A stretch of DNA of 64,000 nucleotides from Terriglobia bacterium (GTDB lineage Bacteria > Acidobacteriota > Terriglobia > Terriglobales > Acidobacteriaceae), in NCBI GenBank assembly GCA_020072645.1, contig JAIQGK010000008.1:186001-250000 (forward strand), given 5' to 3'. Position numbers and translations under genes: made by a program. The notes under the pieces were generated by a model that saw nothing but the letters and a program-made list of their open reading frames with translations, was not told the DNA's origin and did no database searches. Shown one piece after another: positions 8,995 to 16,872 of the stretch (its first letter is position 1; every line of letters begins with the position of its first letter).

Positions 8995-9477
8995 ATGTAT
9001 GACCTGAAGGCGACTGCGCACCGAATTCATGGACGTCTGGTGGTTCATATTTCCGGTCAACTGGCCGACACCTGCATTTATGCCGATGTGATCGACAAAT
9101 ATCCAGGCGGGAACCGGGTGTACTTCGTCGATCCTGGAGCGGCGCAGGTTTTCATTTCTGAACGCAAGCTGTCACCGGGCCCCTGCCTCGAAATGTTAGT
9201 CCCGTGGTATGCCACGGTGCATCTTGTGGATGAAGCGCACAAAGAAGTGGAAATCTTCGTCAATGAACAGAAGGAATTGACGGTTCCAATCAAGGAAGCA
9301 CGCGAGTACAACGTCTACGCTCTAACAGGAGAGCCCCAGCGGAAGGCGAAGTGTTTCATCTGGCCCGCCGATGCCGTGGTGTTGGCTATTTATAGCAAGG
9401 TATTCGGACCGGCAAGCCATGCAGAATGCGAAAAATACGTCAAGGAAAATTGCTCCAAGTCTGCTGCAGCCAAATAA
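8995..9477 (+). CDS. Hypothetical protein, about 160 residues
   Basis: Not recognised. The ATG at 8995 was chosen over one at 8977 because GGGAGG lies just upstream. The protein is soluble and mixed alpha/beta, with four cysteines (positions near 26, 62, 115 and 152), a central hydrophobic beta segment (PGPCLEMLVPWYATVHLV) and a Lys-rich tail (KSAAAK). The next gene encodes another unrecognised protein of similar size, with a comparable LEM-[IL]-x-P-[WF] phrase. The two could be diverged tandem copies or just neighbours in one transcript. Confidence 0.7.
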   Translation: MYDLKATAHRIHGRLVVHISGQLADTCIYADVIDKYPGGNRVYFVDPGAAQVFISERKLSPGPCLEMLVPWYATVHLVDEAHKEVEIFVNEQKELTVPIKEAREYNVYALTGEPQRKAKCFIWPADAVVLAIYSKVFGPASHAECEKYVKENCSKSAAAK

Positions 9478-9543
9478 CCCAGGGTTCGCCAGCCGAGCTT
9501 AATGGGAATTGATTTGAAAAATTTACTTGTGGAGATAATGCAA

Positions 9544-9996
9544 ATGAGCGACATAAAGCCACCTGTTCCTGAGCTTTGCTCCGCCTATTACAGCGCTGTG
9601 CAAGTGCCCATTCCGGATGGTGCCAGACAAGTTTTTATCTTGGCGCAAGAGGAACACGTAACATCCGGATATACCGTCCATTTCACCCAAAGCCCTTTGG
9701 ATATTTTCCCTCCGCAGTTTGCCTTTTGGCATATCAAGCCGACGGGCATAGTGCTGGAAATGATTACGCCTTTTTCAAAGTTCACTTCTTTTAATGCAGA
9801 AGATACCGTGAAAGAAGTGGTAGTGCGGGATGCTGAAGGCGAGCACAGAGTCGTGGTGGAGCAAATCGGCGACATGAAGAAACCCGATCTCGTCCTTGAC
9901 CTTTTGGCCATGGCTGTTGGCAAAGACGGTCCTTTTCCCACTAAAGATGGGCCATTCCCCCGCAAACAACATCCGGCTGCACAACACAGGCATTAA
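9544..9996 (+). CDS. Hypothetical protein, 150 residues
   Basis: Not recognised. The ATG at 9544 has GGAG nine bases upstream and is preferred over the earlier in-frame ATGs at 9502 and 9538. The protein is soluble, with beta-strand-rich phrases (QVFILAQEEHVTSGYTVHF, GIVLEMITPFSKF, KEVVVRDAEGEHRVVVEQI). A C-terminal low-complexity tail contains an imperfect duplication (KDGPFPTKDGPFPRKQ) and ends in His residues. It lies 66 bases after a similar-sized unknown gene on the same strand. Confidence 0.65.
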   Translation: MSDIKPPVPELCSAYYSAVQVPIPDGARQVFILAQEEHVTSGYTVHFTQSPLDIFPPQFAFWHIKPTGIVLEMITPFSKFTSFNAEDTVKEVVVRDAEGEHRVVVEQIGDMKKPDLVLDLLAMAVGKDGPFPTKDGPFPRKQHPAAQHRH

Positions 9997-10012
9997 ACAT
10001 TCAGCGATCGAC

Positions 10013-10060
10013 GGATGGGACATTTTCAAGTCTTTCTTACAGATAAGGTAAGTCCCATCC
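10013..10060. other. Inverted repeat downstream of hypothetical gene
   Basis: GGATGGGAC (10013-10021) pairs with GTCCCATCC (10052-10060) over a 30-base loop, just after the gene ending at 9996. There is no T-run, so it is only a possible terminator or mRNA end structure. Confidence 0.35.
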
Positions 10061-10165
10061 ACTCCTTCCCCCTCAACATCTTTTCCGAAGCCCTAGTTTA
10101 CAAACACCCTCCAATACGAGAAGATAATAAGTTTCCACTCACATCAAGGACGGTTCCGTAAATTA

Positions 10166-11509
10166 ATGGCTTCTTCTGCTGCTGAAACAACAACTGCAAC
10201 CAAAATAGCTCCTGCCCGCGGCAAGCTGGGCATAATGATTGTCGGCATGGGTGCGGTGGCCACCACGTTTGTCGCCGGCGTTGAGGCCATTCGCAAGGGA
10301 ATTGCCAAGCCCATTGGATCGCTTACGCAGATGGGAACCATCCGGCTGGGAAAGCGCACGGACAATCGCTCGCCCAAGATCAATAAGTTTGTTCCGCTGG
10401 CGAATCTGAAAGATCTGGTTTTCACCGCCTGGGACATCTTTGAAGAAGATGCTTACGCCGCCGCCATGAATGCCGGTGTGCTGGAAAAAGATCTGCTCAA
10501 CCAGATCAAGCCATTTATGAAGTCCATCAAACCGCGCAAGGCTGTGTTCGATCGCAATTATGTGAAGCTGCTCGACGGCAAACATGTGAAGAAAGGTAAG
10601 AACAAGTTTGAGCTGGCAAAACAGTTGCGGGCGGATATTCAGGATTTCAAGAAGAAGTCAAAGGCTGACCGGCTGGTGATGATCTGGTGTGCGTCCACGG
10701 AGACTTTTACCAAACAGAGCGCGGTCCACGAATCGCTGGACGCCTTTGAGCGCGGCCTGAAAGAGAACGATCCCAATATTGCTCCGTCGATGATTTACGC
10801 CTATGCCGCGCTGATGGAAGGCGTTCCGTTTGCCAATGGCGCGCCGAATCTCACTGTGGACATTCCGGTGATGATGGAGCTTTCCAAGGCGAACAATGCG
10901 CCAATCGCGGGCAAGGACTTCAAAACTGGCCAGACGCTGATGAAGACCATTCTGGCGCCGGGTTTCAAGGCCCGCATGATCGGAATGAACGGCTGGTTTT
11001 CAACGAACATTCTAGGCAATCGCGACGGGGAAGTTCTGGAAGATCCGGGCTCATTCAAGACCAAGGAGGAATCCAAGCTTTCTGTGCTGGACCGCATTCT
11101 TCAGCCGGAGCTATACCCCGATCTTTACGGGCACATCCACCACAAGGTCCGCATTAATTATTACCCGCCGCGTGGCGACAATAAAGAAGGATGGGACAAC
11201 ATCGACATTTTTGGTTGGCTGGGCTACCCCATGCAGATCAAGGTCGATTTCCTATGCCGTGATTCGATCCTGGCGGCGCCCATCGTGCTTGATCTGGTGC
11301 TTTTCCTCGATTTGGCCAAACGCAGCGAAGCGTTGAAAGGTATAGGTGTGCAGGAGTGGCTGAGCTTCTATCTCAAGTCGCCGATGACGGTGCCGGGGCT
11401 TTATCCGGAACATGATCTCTTTATCCAGCTGATGAAGCTGAAAAACACATTGCGCCACCTGCGCGGCGAACCGCTCATTACCCACCTTGGGCTTGAGTAT
11501 TACGATTAA
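10166..11509 (+). CDS. ino1: myo-Inositol-1-phosphate synthase
   Basis: Converts glucose-6-phosphate to L-myo-inositol-1-phosphate with NAD, feeding inositol lipids or solutes. The 447-residue protein begins with a short Ala/Thr-rich leader. It then shows the NAD-binding GKLGIMIVGMGAVATTFVAGVEAI, the middle-region DRLVMIWCASTETF, and the conserved GAPNLTVDIPVMMEL and GKDFKTGQTLMKTILAPGFKARMIGMNGWFSTN blocks of the catalytic domain. The C-terminal block contains YIHHKVRINYYPPRGD-like sequence. The gene seems monocistronic. The long-form family architecture supports the call. Confidence 0.94.
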   Translation: MASSAAETTTATKIAPARGKLGIMIVGMGAVATTFVAGVEAIRKGIAKPIGSLTQMGTIRLGKRTDNRSPKINKFVPLANLKDLVFTAWDIFEEDAYAAAMNAGVLEKDLLNQIKPFMKSIKPRKAVFDRNYVKLLDGKHVKKGKNKFELAKQLRADIQDFKKKSKADRLVMIWCASTETFTKQSAVHESLDAFERGLKENDPNIAPSMIYAYAALMEGVPFANGAPNLTVDIPVMMELSKANNAPIAGKDFKTGQTLMKTILAPGFKARMIGMNGWFSTNILGNRDGEVLEDPGSFKTKEESKLSVLDRILQPELYPDLYGHIHHKVRINYYPPRGDNKEGWDNIDIFGWLGYPMQIKVDFLCRDSILAAPIVLDLVLFLDLAKRSEALKGIGVQEWLSFYLKSPMTVPGLYPEHDLFIQLMKLKNTLRHLRGEPLITHLGLEYYD

Positions 11510-11548
11510 GCAGAGAACGCCGCCGCGGAGCTCTGCATCAGACTTATT

Positions 11549-12013
11549 ATGAGGCTGCTCCTCTGGCTTGTGAGTCTCGGGTTTGGATTGCTGCTATCGA
11601 GCCCCATTGCTTTTGCCGTGGATGGAACTTTCAGCGGCAAGATCGCTGATCCACCGGCAAGCGAGCCTGCGGTGAAGGGCTGGATCTTTGTCGAAGGCCG
11701 GAACCAGATGCTGCGGCGAGTAGAAGTGGCGCACGCAGAAATTGTGTACGGCGAAGAGGTGCCGACGTCGAGCCAGCGGCACAAGTGCAACTCTGACTGC
11801 TTGATCAAAGGGCAGGAAGTCCGGATTACCGCCCACCAGGACGCATCGGGCGAGTGGCGGGCGAAACGGGTTGAAATACTGAAAATGGGTGTCCAGAGCA
11901 CCGGAAAGCGCCTGACAGCCATGATTTTACCAAACTTTACCCCTTTTGGCGCCTCTTGTGAGGTAACCAACCCTGACGATTCTTGCATCGCATCTTCTAC
12001 GGGCGAAATCTAA
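11549..12013 (+). CDS. Secreted hypothetical protein with one OB-like domain
   Basis: Not recognised as a named family. It has a clear signal peptide (RLLLWLVSLGFGLLLSSPIAFA). The mature region of about 125 residues is beta-rich: DGTFSGKIADPP, a CNSDCLIKGQEVRITAHQD segment and EWRAKRVEIL, which resembles small secreted beta-barrel (DUF5666-like) domains. Two cysteines lie close together (C-X3-C) and two more near the C-terminus, so a disulfide is plausible. The gene ends 77 bases before the M48 peptidase start. Confidence 0.65.
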   Translation: MRLLLWLVSLGFGLLLSSPIAFAVDGTFSGKIADPPASEPAVKGWIFVEGRNQMLRRVEVAHAEIVYGEEVPTSSQRHKCNSDCLIKGQEVRITAHQDASGEWRAKRVEILKMGVQSTGKRLTAMILPNFTPFGASCEVTNPDDSCIASSTGEI

Positions 12014-12090
12014 ACTATTACAGTGTGGTTCGTCCGGGCGCTATAATGAGGATGTTCTCTCCAGAAGGCCCGTTCGGCAGGAGTGTGTTT

Positions 12091-13344
12091 ATGAAATTCC
12101 GTTCCCTATCGCTTGCGTTAGTGCTGGTCGCTGGTATCAGCCTCTCTTCAACGGCTTTTGCCCAGAATGATAAAACTACGACGCAGACTTCCAGCAATCA
12201 GGCGCAGCCTGCCGATCAGACGCCGACCACTGCTGGGCAAACTCAGGCGCAGCCTGTAGATCAAAAGCCCGCAGTGGCTGATCAGGGCCAGAGCCAGACG
12301 CAGCCTGTAGCCGATCAGGAACAGCCCGCGGCTGACCAGAAGAAGAAGGACGCGGACAAAAAAGACAAGAAAGATAAAGACAAGGATAAGAAGGACAAGA
12401 AAGATAAAGATAAGGACAAGAAAAGCGCGAAAAACAAGCACAGCGGCGGCAAAGATGACGTGGATGCCATTGGCAATCGCAAAGTCGCCGGATGGGACTG
12501 GTATTCAATCGAGAGCGAAATCCGCATGGGCAAGGAATATGCTACGCAGATTGAAGCGAGCCTGAAGCTGGTGACCGATCCGACGATCAATGAATATATC
12601 AATCGCGTAGGCCAGAACCTGGTGCGGAACTCAGACGCAAAGGTTCCTTTCACAATCAAAGTTGTCGATTCTGACGTGATCAATGCCATGGCGCTGCCGG
12701 GCGGCTTTTTCTACGTAAATTCAGGCCTGATTCTGGCTGCCGATAATGAAGCTGAACTGGCCGGCGTGATGGCGCATGAGATTGCCCACGTAGCGGCTCG
12801 CCACACTACCCGCCAGCTTACGCGTTACCAGTTCATCAATTACGCCAGCCTGCCCCTGATCTTTGTGGGCGGCGGCATTGGTTTGGCGGCAAGGGAAGCG
12901 GCTGGGATTGGCATTCCCATGACGTTCCTCAAGTTCTCCCGCGGCTTTGAGGCTGAAGCGGATTATCTGGGCATCCAGTACATGTACAAGGCAGGCTACG
13001 ATCCTAATGAGTTTGTGAACTTCTTTGAAAAGATCCAGGCGCAGGAAAAGAAGAAACCAGGATCAATGGCGAAGGTCTTTACCGACCATCCGCAGACTCC
13101 GGACCGGATCACCAAATCACAGGAAGAGATTGCCACGATTCTGCCGGCAAAAGACCAGTACATTGAGACCACATCGGAATTCAATGACATGAAGGCACGC
13201 CTTGCGGCCATTGAAAACCGCCACAAAGTGGACGATAACGCAAATCCCAATAAGCCGAGCCTGCGTCGCGGACAGAGTACAGCTTCAAAAGACGGCGACA
13301 AGAAGGACGATGATCGTCCAACATTGAAGCGTCGCGACCAGTAA
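12091..13344 (+). CDS. Secreted M48-family zinc metalloprotease (BepA/Oma1-like)
   Basis: A 417-residue M48 peptidase, probably for quality control of envelope proteins. The ATG at 12091 has an AGGAG sequence and starts a good signal peptide (MKFRSLSLALVLVAGISLSSTAFA). Residues from about 25 to 120 are a Gln/Pro-rich repeat and then an extreme Lys/Asp run built from KDKKDK units. The protease domain follows, with HEIAH at about 229-233 (zinc ligands and catalytic Glu) and the distal Glu ligand in GFEAEADYLG. The Lys/Asp linker is far more charged than in typical family members and may tether the enzyme to envelope polymers (inference). A strong terminator follows. Confidence 0.92.
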   Translation: MKFRSLSLALVLVAGISLSSTAFAQNDKTTTQTSSNQAQPADQTPTTAGQTQAQPVDQKPAVADQGQSQTQPVADQEQPAADQKKKDADKKDKKDKDKDKKDKKDKDKDKKSAKNKHSGGKDDVDAIGNRKVAGWDWYSIESEIRMGKEYATQIEASLKLVTDPTINEYINRVGQNLVRNSDAKVPFTIKVVDSDVINAMALPGGFFYVNSGLILAADNEAELAGVMAHEIAHVAARHTTRQLTRYQFINYASLPLIFVGGGIGLAAREAAGIGIPMTFLKFSRGFEAEADYLGIQYMYKAGYDPNEFVNFFEKIQAQEKKKPGSMAKVFTDHPQTPDRITKSQEEIATILPAKDQYIETTSEFNDMKARLAAIENRHKVDDNANPNKPSLRRGQSTASKDGDKKDDDRPTLKRRDQ

Positions 13345-13363
13345 CAGCTATAGCGTTTAAGCT

Positions 13364-13391
13364 AACAGGCGGCCTGCGGGCCGCCTGTTTT
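13364..13391 (+). terminator. Rho-independent terminator after M48 protease
   Basis: An 11-bp perfect stem (AACAGGCGGCC / GGCCGCCTGTT) with a TGCG loop is followed by T residues. It starts 20 bases after the M48 stop codon. Confidence 0.88.
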
Positions 13392-13428
13392 AATGGTTTA
13401 TAAGAGCTTGTCTGGCCTGCAGCGTAAG

Positions 13429-13638
13429 CTAGATCGCCGGGGTCGAGGAGAACTGGCTTTGCATAATGCAGAAATGGAGCTTCTCAATGAAGTCCAGCAG
13501 TTCCGGGCGCACACTGGCAGCCACAAAGGAGCGGCAATTCTTGCAGGTCGATTCTGTTAGTCGATTATTCTGGCGATTGAGGCTCCGTCGAAATACCCCG
13601 TAATCGCGAGTCATTTTGGATCCACCGGAAGCGTTCAT
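13429..13638 (-). CDS. Small hypothetical CxxC protein, 69 residues
   Basis: Not recognised. The ATG at 13638 sits six bases after a strong GGAGG, which is the main evidence for the gene. The product is short, basic and soluble, with a STCKNCRSF motif (Cys-Lys-Asn-Cys) in the middle and a further Cys near the C-terminus. A small zinc- or redox-active protein is possible. It faces the M48 terminator from the opposite strand. Confidence 0.6.
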   Translation of the reverse strand: MNASGGSKMTRDYGVFRRSLNRQNNRLTESTCKNCRSFVAASVRPELLDFIEKLHFCIMQSQFSSTPAI

Positions 13639-13883
13639 GGAATTCCTCCAAATTTGGATGGAATCATGACACAAACCTGTACAGAATGACAGTATTAAGT
13701 GGCTGGAAAGGACCAATAGTGGTTACTTCAGGTAGAACCTGCATTCGAACAGACGGGCGACCCTAAACAGGGAAAACGGAAAAATCGGATTTGGCATAAG
13801 CCCTATGAGGATGCTGGCGGAAGGGTATGGGGAGCTTCCGCAGCTTCATATAGGGTCGGGCCCAAAACTTACGGAAATATGGC

Positions 13884-14123
13884 CTATTTCCCAGCGAAAG
13901 ACTCAGCGGCGTTTGCAGCTAAAGCCTTTGAATTCTTCGGCATGGAATCAATCACCTTCATTTCATGCCAATCGTACGGGAACTCTTTACCGCAGCCCAG
14001 GCAGGCCACATACGTTCCGGTAAGCTGCGCCGCGGGTGAAAGCCGCTGGCCGGGCCGTTTGGTAATAGGAAAGCTGAAATTCTTGTGGCTGCAACCGAAA
14101 AGCACATCGAGCAGACTCGCCAT
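13884..14123 (-). CDS. Small zinc-ribbon-like protein, 79 residues
   Basis: A short protein with one candidate metal site: FGCSH near residue 10 and CLGCGKEFPYDWHEMK near residue 42, so Cys-X-His plus Cys-X2-Cys could bind zinc. I recall similar small zinc-ribbon proteins (CSH...FPIT...TYVACL.CGKEFPYDW) as common in Acidobacteriota, but their function is unknown to me. The start has a purine-rich GGGTGGTG upstream. It is probably monocistronic. Confidence 0.7.
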   Translation of the reverse strand: MASLLDVLFGCSHKNFSFPITKRPGQRLSPAAQLTGTYVACLGCGKEFPYDWHEMKVIDSMPKNSKALAANAAESFAGK

Positions 14124-14281
14124 AATTCACCACCCCCAAACTACGGGTCTCCCATGGATAGCGTTAACTTGCCGACTCAGGCAGTAGTGTACTACAGGAC
14201 ATGTCCAAATGTACACATTAGTTCATGTCTCGCCGTACTGTTACATTAGATTCGGAGTACCTGAAAAAGGTTCGTTATCTA

Positions 14282-14366
14282 AAGAGCATTAATTTTCATC
14301 ACCAGATCATGTAATAAATACACGTTTCCAGCGTAAGTTGATGAAAATGAATGGAAAATGCTCTAG
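14282..14366. other. Long imperfect inverted repeat downstream of the anti-sigma gene
   Basis: AGAGCATT near 14282 pairs with AATGCTCT near 14359, and inside it AATTTTCATCA pairs with TGATGAAAATT-like sequence. The structure overlaps the stop codon of the minus-strand anti-sigma gene, so it could end or stabilise the sigma/anti-sigma mRNA. No clear T-tract is present. Confidence 0.45.
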
Positions 14367-14620
14367 GTGGTGGGTTTCTTTCCGGACTTGCTGCCGCGGC
14401 ATTTCGTCATAATGGCATCGTGCAGGCGGGTCCGGAGGCTTTCTGGAAGCTCATAAAGCTCATTATCGCGGTAAATCTCGATGGTTTTCTTGGTCGTATT
14501 CATGACCACGTGGCATTCTTTGCACCAATGAAGGTGCTCATCGAGCTCGATTTTTAGGTTCTCGCTGATCTTACCGTCAAGATAATCGGTCAACTCTTGT
14601 AAGAACTCAGTGCATTTCAC
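14363..14620 (-). CDS. Zinc-finger anti-sigma factor (ZAS type)
   Basis: An 85-residue protein with the zinc-binding anti-sigma signature H-X3-C-X2-C (His29, Cys33, Cys36, in EHLHWCKEC) preceded by the MKCTEFLQELTDYLDG helix that is typical of the family. It lacks a membrane segment, so it is a soluble anti-sigma factor that would bind the adjacent ECF sigma factor. The start codon overlaps the sigma-factor stop by four bases, so synthesis is coupled. A redox or zinc-release signal is possible by analogy with RsrA and ChrR. Confidence 0.85.
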   Translation of the reverse strand: MKCTEFLQELTDYLDGKISENLKIELDEHLHWCKECHVVMNTTKKTIEIYRDNELYELPESLRTRLHDAIMTKCRGSKSGKKPTT

Positions 14621-15246
14621 TGTTGGCCGTCTCCGCCCTTTTTATTCTTAAAATACCTGGACAGACGTTCCCGGAGCTGTAAGCGCGCCCGTAATAATCG
14701 GGATTTTACCGCAGGTACGCTCAAATTCAGCATTTCTGCTGTCTCCTCCGTGGAAAGTCCTTCAACATCGCGTAACACGAAGACCGTTCTAAACCCTGGC
14801 GAAAGCCCCTGAATCGTCTTCTTCAGGATATCGCCCAACTCTGACGTGCCGTAAAGCTGTTCCGGATTCGGGCTCCAGTCCGCGACTTCCCGCGGGATTG
14901 ACCCGTCTTCCGTTTCAACGTCTTCATCGAGCGAGACAGTCCGGTCATTGCGCCGCTTGCGCAGCCGCATCAACGCTTCATTTACGGCGATCCGAACCAG
15001 CCAGGTATAAAACTTGGAGTTTCCCTGGAACTGCTCAAGGTTCTGATACGCTTTAAGGAAAGCGTCCTGGACCACGTCCTGGGCATCTTCCTCGTTATGC
15101 GTGATGTGCTGGGCTATCCGGAAGACATTGCGGTCATACCGCCGAACCAGTTCACTGAATGCCTCCAGATCGCCTTTCTTGGCCGCCTGGACGAGCGCCA
15201 GTTCACTGGTGATACCTTCCTCTGCCTTCTTTTGGATGGTTTCCAT
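14617..15246 (-). CDS. RNA polymerase ECF sigma factor, RpoE-like
   Basis: A 209-residue group-4 sigma factor. Region 2 contains RYDRNVFRIAQHITHNEEDAQDVVQDAFLKAYQ (core binding and -10 recognition). Region 4 contains LPPGFRTVF-like sequence, here LSPGFRTVFVLRDVEGLSTEETAEMLNLSVPAVKSRLLRARLQLRE, for -35 recognition. The ATG at 15246 has GGAG just upstream; a TTG 15 bases earlier is less likely. It is coupled to the anti-sigma gene downstream and divergent from the CuA lipoprotein gene, which may be one of its targets (inference). Confidence 0.93.
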   Translation of the reverse strand: METIQKKAEEGITSELALVQAAKKGDLEAFSELVRRYDRNVFRIAQHITHNEEDAQDVVQDAFLKAYQNLEQFQGNSKFYTWLVRIAVNEALMRLRKRRNDRTVSLDEDVETEDGSIPREVADWSPNPEQLYGTSELGDILKKTIQGLSPGFRTVFVLRDVEGLSTEETAEMLNLSVPAVKSRLLRARLQLRERLSRYFKNKKGGDGQQ

Positions 15247-15373
15247 GCCGCTCCGACTCAAAATTTAATTTACTATGTTCTGCGCCCCAAATGGGCCATT
15301 GGACGAAATAAATTCAGGACTTATATGAGACTGGCGGCGTAACTTTTTGTTACATCTGTCCCTCATTTCAAAT

Positions 15374-15730
15374 ATGAATAAAAGATTACTTCCTTTATTT
15401 GCCTTAACTTTAGCCGTTCTGACGCTGGGCTGCCGAAACCAGCCAAGAATAGCCGCGGACGCCCATATTCAGGTCGTGATGAAGAAATACACGATAGAAC
15501 CAGCCGTCATCCATGTAAAAGCCAGCCAGGTAACGGAACTGGAAGTTTCCTCGGCCGATGTCCAGCATGGCTTTGACGTGCCTGGCTTGAGCATTAAAGA
15601 GCCGGTGCGCTCCGGAAAGCCGGCAATTGTGACCCTCAATCATCCGCCCAAGGGCGAATACAAGGTCGTTTGCGGAATTATCTGCGGTCCCCACCATGAC
15701 GATATGGTGGCCAAGCTGGTAGTGGAATAA
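15374..15730 (+). CDS. CuA-type cupredoxin, putative lipoprotein
   Basis: A 118-residue exported copper protein. The N-terminus is hydrophobic and ends in TLGC at Cys20, a possible though non-canonical lipobox. The domain carries a complete CuA ligand set: His65 (QHGFDVPGL) and C-X3-C-X3-H-X2-M at Cys100, Cys104, His108 and Met111. CuA sites occur in cytochrome c oxidase subunit II and nitrous-oxide reductase, but this protein lacks the membrane hairpin of subunit II and no oxidase genes are nearby. An electron carrier or copper-insertion role is possible. It starts divergently from the sigma factor. Confidence 0.82.
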   Translation: MNKRLLPLFALTLAVLTLGCRNQPRIAADAHIQVVMKKYTIEPAVIHVKASQVTELEVSSADVQHGFDVPGLSIKEPVRSGKPAIVTLNHPPKGEYKVVCGIICGPHHDDMVAKLVVE

Positions 15731-15888
15731 GAGCCGCGTTGGGCTTCCTTCCGCCGCGCCGATACTGGGGGTGAGACCAGATTTTCCCTTTAGGCTTACC
15801 GCGGTAACGACTAAGATGCCAGAGGTGTAGACATCAGTAATCCAACGGGTTGATACTGAATCAGGAACCCTTATAATCGCGGCCAGGA

Positions 15889-16872
15889 ATGCCACGTCCG
15901 ACAGAAATCCAAAACATCATTGAAGAGGCGGTTGCTGAGGTGCTTGACGCAGCGCTGCCCCGGCTGCGCTCGGAGATCGTGCGCCGCGCCGTGGAGGTCG
16001 TTGAATCCCTGGCCCCCGCGCCGGGCGCTTCTCCCAGTGACCTGCTGAATGCCGCGGCGGCTGCCATCCATGAGTCGGGATCGCAGGCGGACATACTGCG
16101 CCATCTGTTGGAAGGTGAGGCCCGATTTGCCGGACGCGTGGCGCTGTTCGTGGTAAAAGGTACCGCGATCAGCGGGTGGCAGGGAATCGGATTTGAAGAA
16201 AACGACGCTATCAAGACATTGAGCATTCAGACCGGATCCGGCCTGGTAGGGAAGGCCATCCAGGCACGCAATCCGGCGGCGGGAACTGCGCAGGAGTTTG
16301 ATGCTGGGTTTGTTAAATCAATGAAAGGGCCAGCCGACGGCCAATGTCTGGTATTGCCGCTGGTAGTGAAAGATAAAGTTGCGGCCGTGATTTATGCCGA
16401 TGCCGGCACAGTCCCGGGCGGCACGCTGGATTCTTCTGGTCTTCAGGCCCTTACGCGCTTTGCGGCCATCTGGCTTGAACTGGCGGCTTTGCGCAAGGCT
16501 GGCGGATCGGCGGTCGCGGAAGACGTTGCTCAACCTCAGCCTACTGCGGTTGCCATGGCGGCAAGCGCTCCGACGCCGGCGCCGACTGTTGCGGGAAGTG
16601 AAGAGGACGAATTACACAAGAAAGCGCGGCGCTTTGCCAAGCTACTGGTGGAGGAAATTAAGCTGTACAATCAACCCAGGGTTGAAGAAGGCCGGCAGCA
16701 CAAAGATTTGTATGAGCGCCTGAAGGTGGACATTGAGAAGAGCCGGTCCACCTACGACAAGCGTTATGCGGAGTCCGCTGTCGCTTCAGCCGACTACTTT
16801 ACACAGGAACTAATCAGAATTCTGGCGGACAATGATGCTTCGCTCATGGGTGCCAGTTTTCAACGAAGTTGA
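15889..16872 (+). CDS. GAF-domain protein with conserved C-terminal helical domain
   Basis: A 327-residue cytosolic protein. The N-terminal 65 residues are helical. Residues from about 80 to 200 form a GAF-like sensor fold (ARFAGRVALFVVKG, GWQGIGF, GSGLVGKAIQAR, LPLVVKDKVAAVIYAD). After an Ala/Pro-rich linker comes a charged helical block (KKARRFAKLLVEEIKLYNQPRVEEGRQ) that I recall as recurring in Acidobacteriota proteins. Ligand and partner are unknown. Its TGA overlaps the TTG start of the lytic transglycosylase, suggesting one transcript. Confidence 0.75.
   Translation: MPRPTEIQNIIEEAVAEVLDAALPRLRSEIVRRAVEVVESLAPAPGASPSDLLNAAAAAIHESGSQADILRHLLEGEARFAGRVALFVVKGTAISGWQGIGFEENDAIKTLSIQTGSGLVGKAIQARNPAAGTAQEFDAGFVKSMKGPADGQCLVLPLVVKDKVAAVIYADAGTVPGGTLDSSGLQALTRFAAIWLELAALRKAGGSAVAEDVAQPQPTAVAMAASAPTPAPTVAGSEEDELHKKARRFAKLLVEEIKLYNQPRVEEGRQHKDLYERLKVDIEKSRSTYDKRYAESAVASADYFTQELIRILADNDASLMGASFQRS

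Noticed and set aside
12340-12425. Short DNA repeats that might look like a CRISPR-like array
   Set aside because: In-frame coding repeats for Lys/Asp in the M48 protease, with no spacers.
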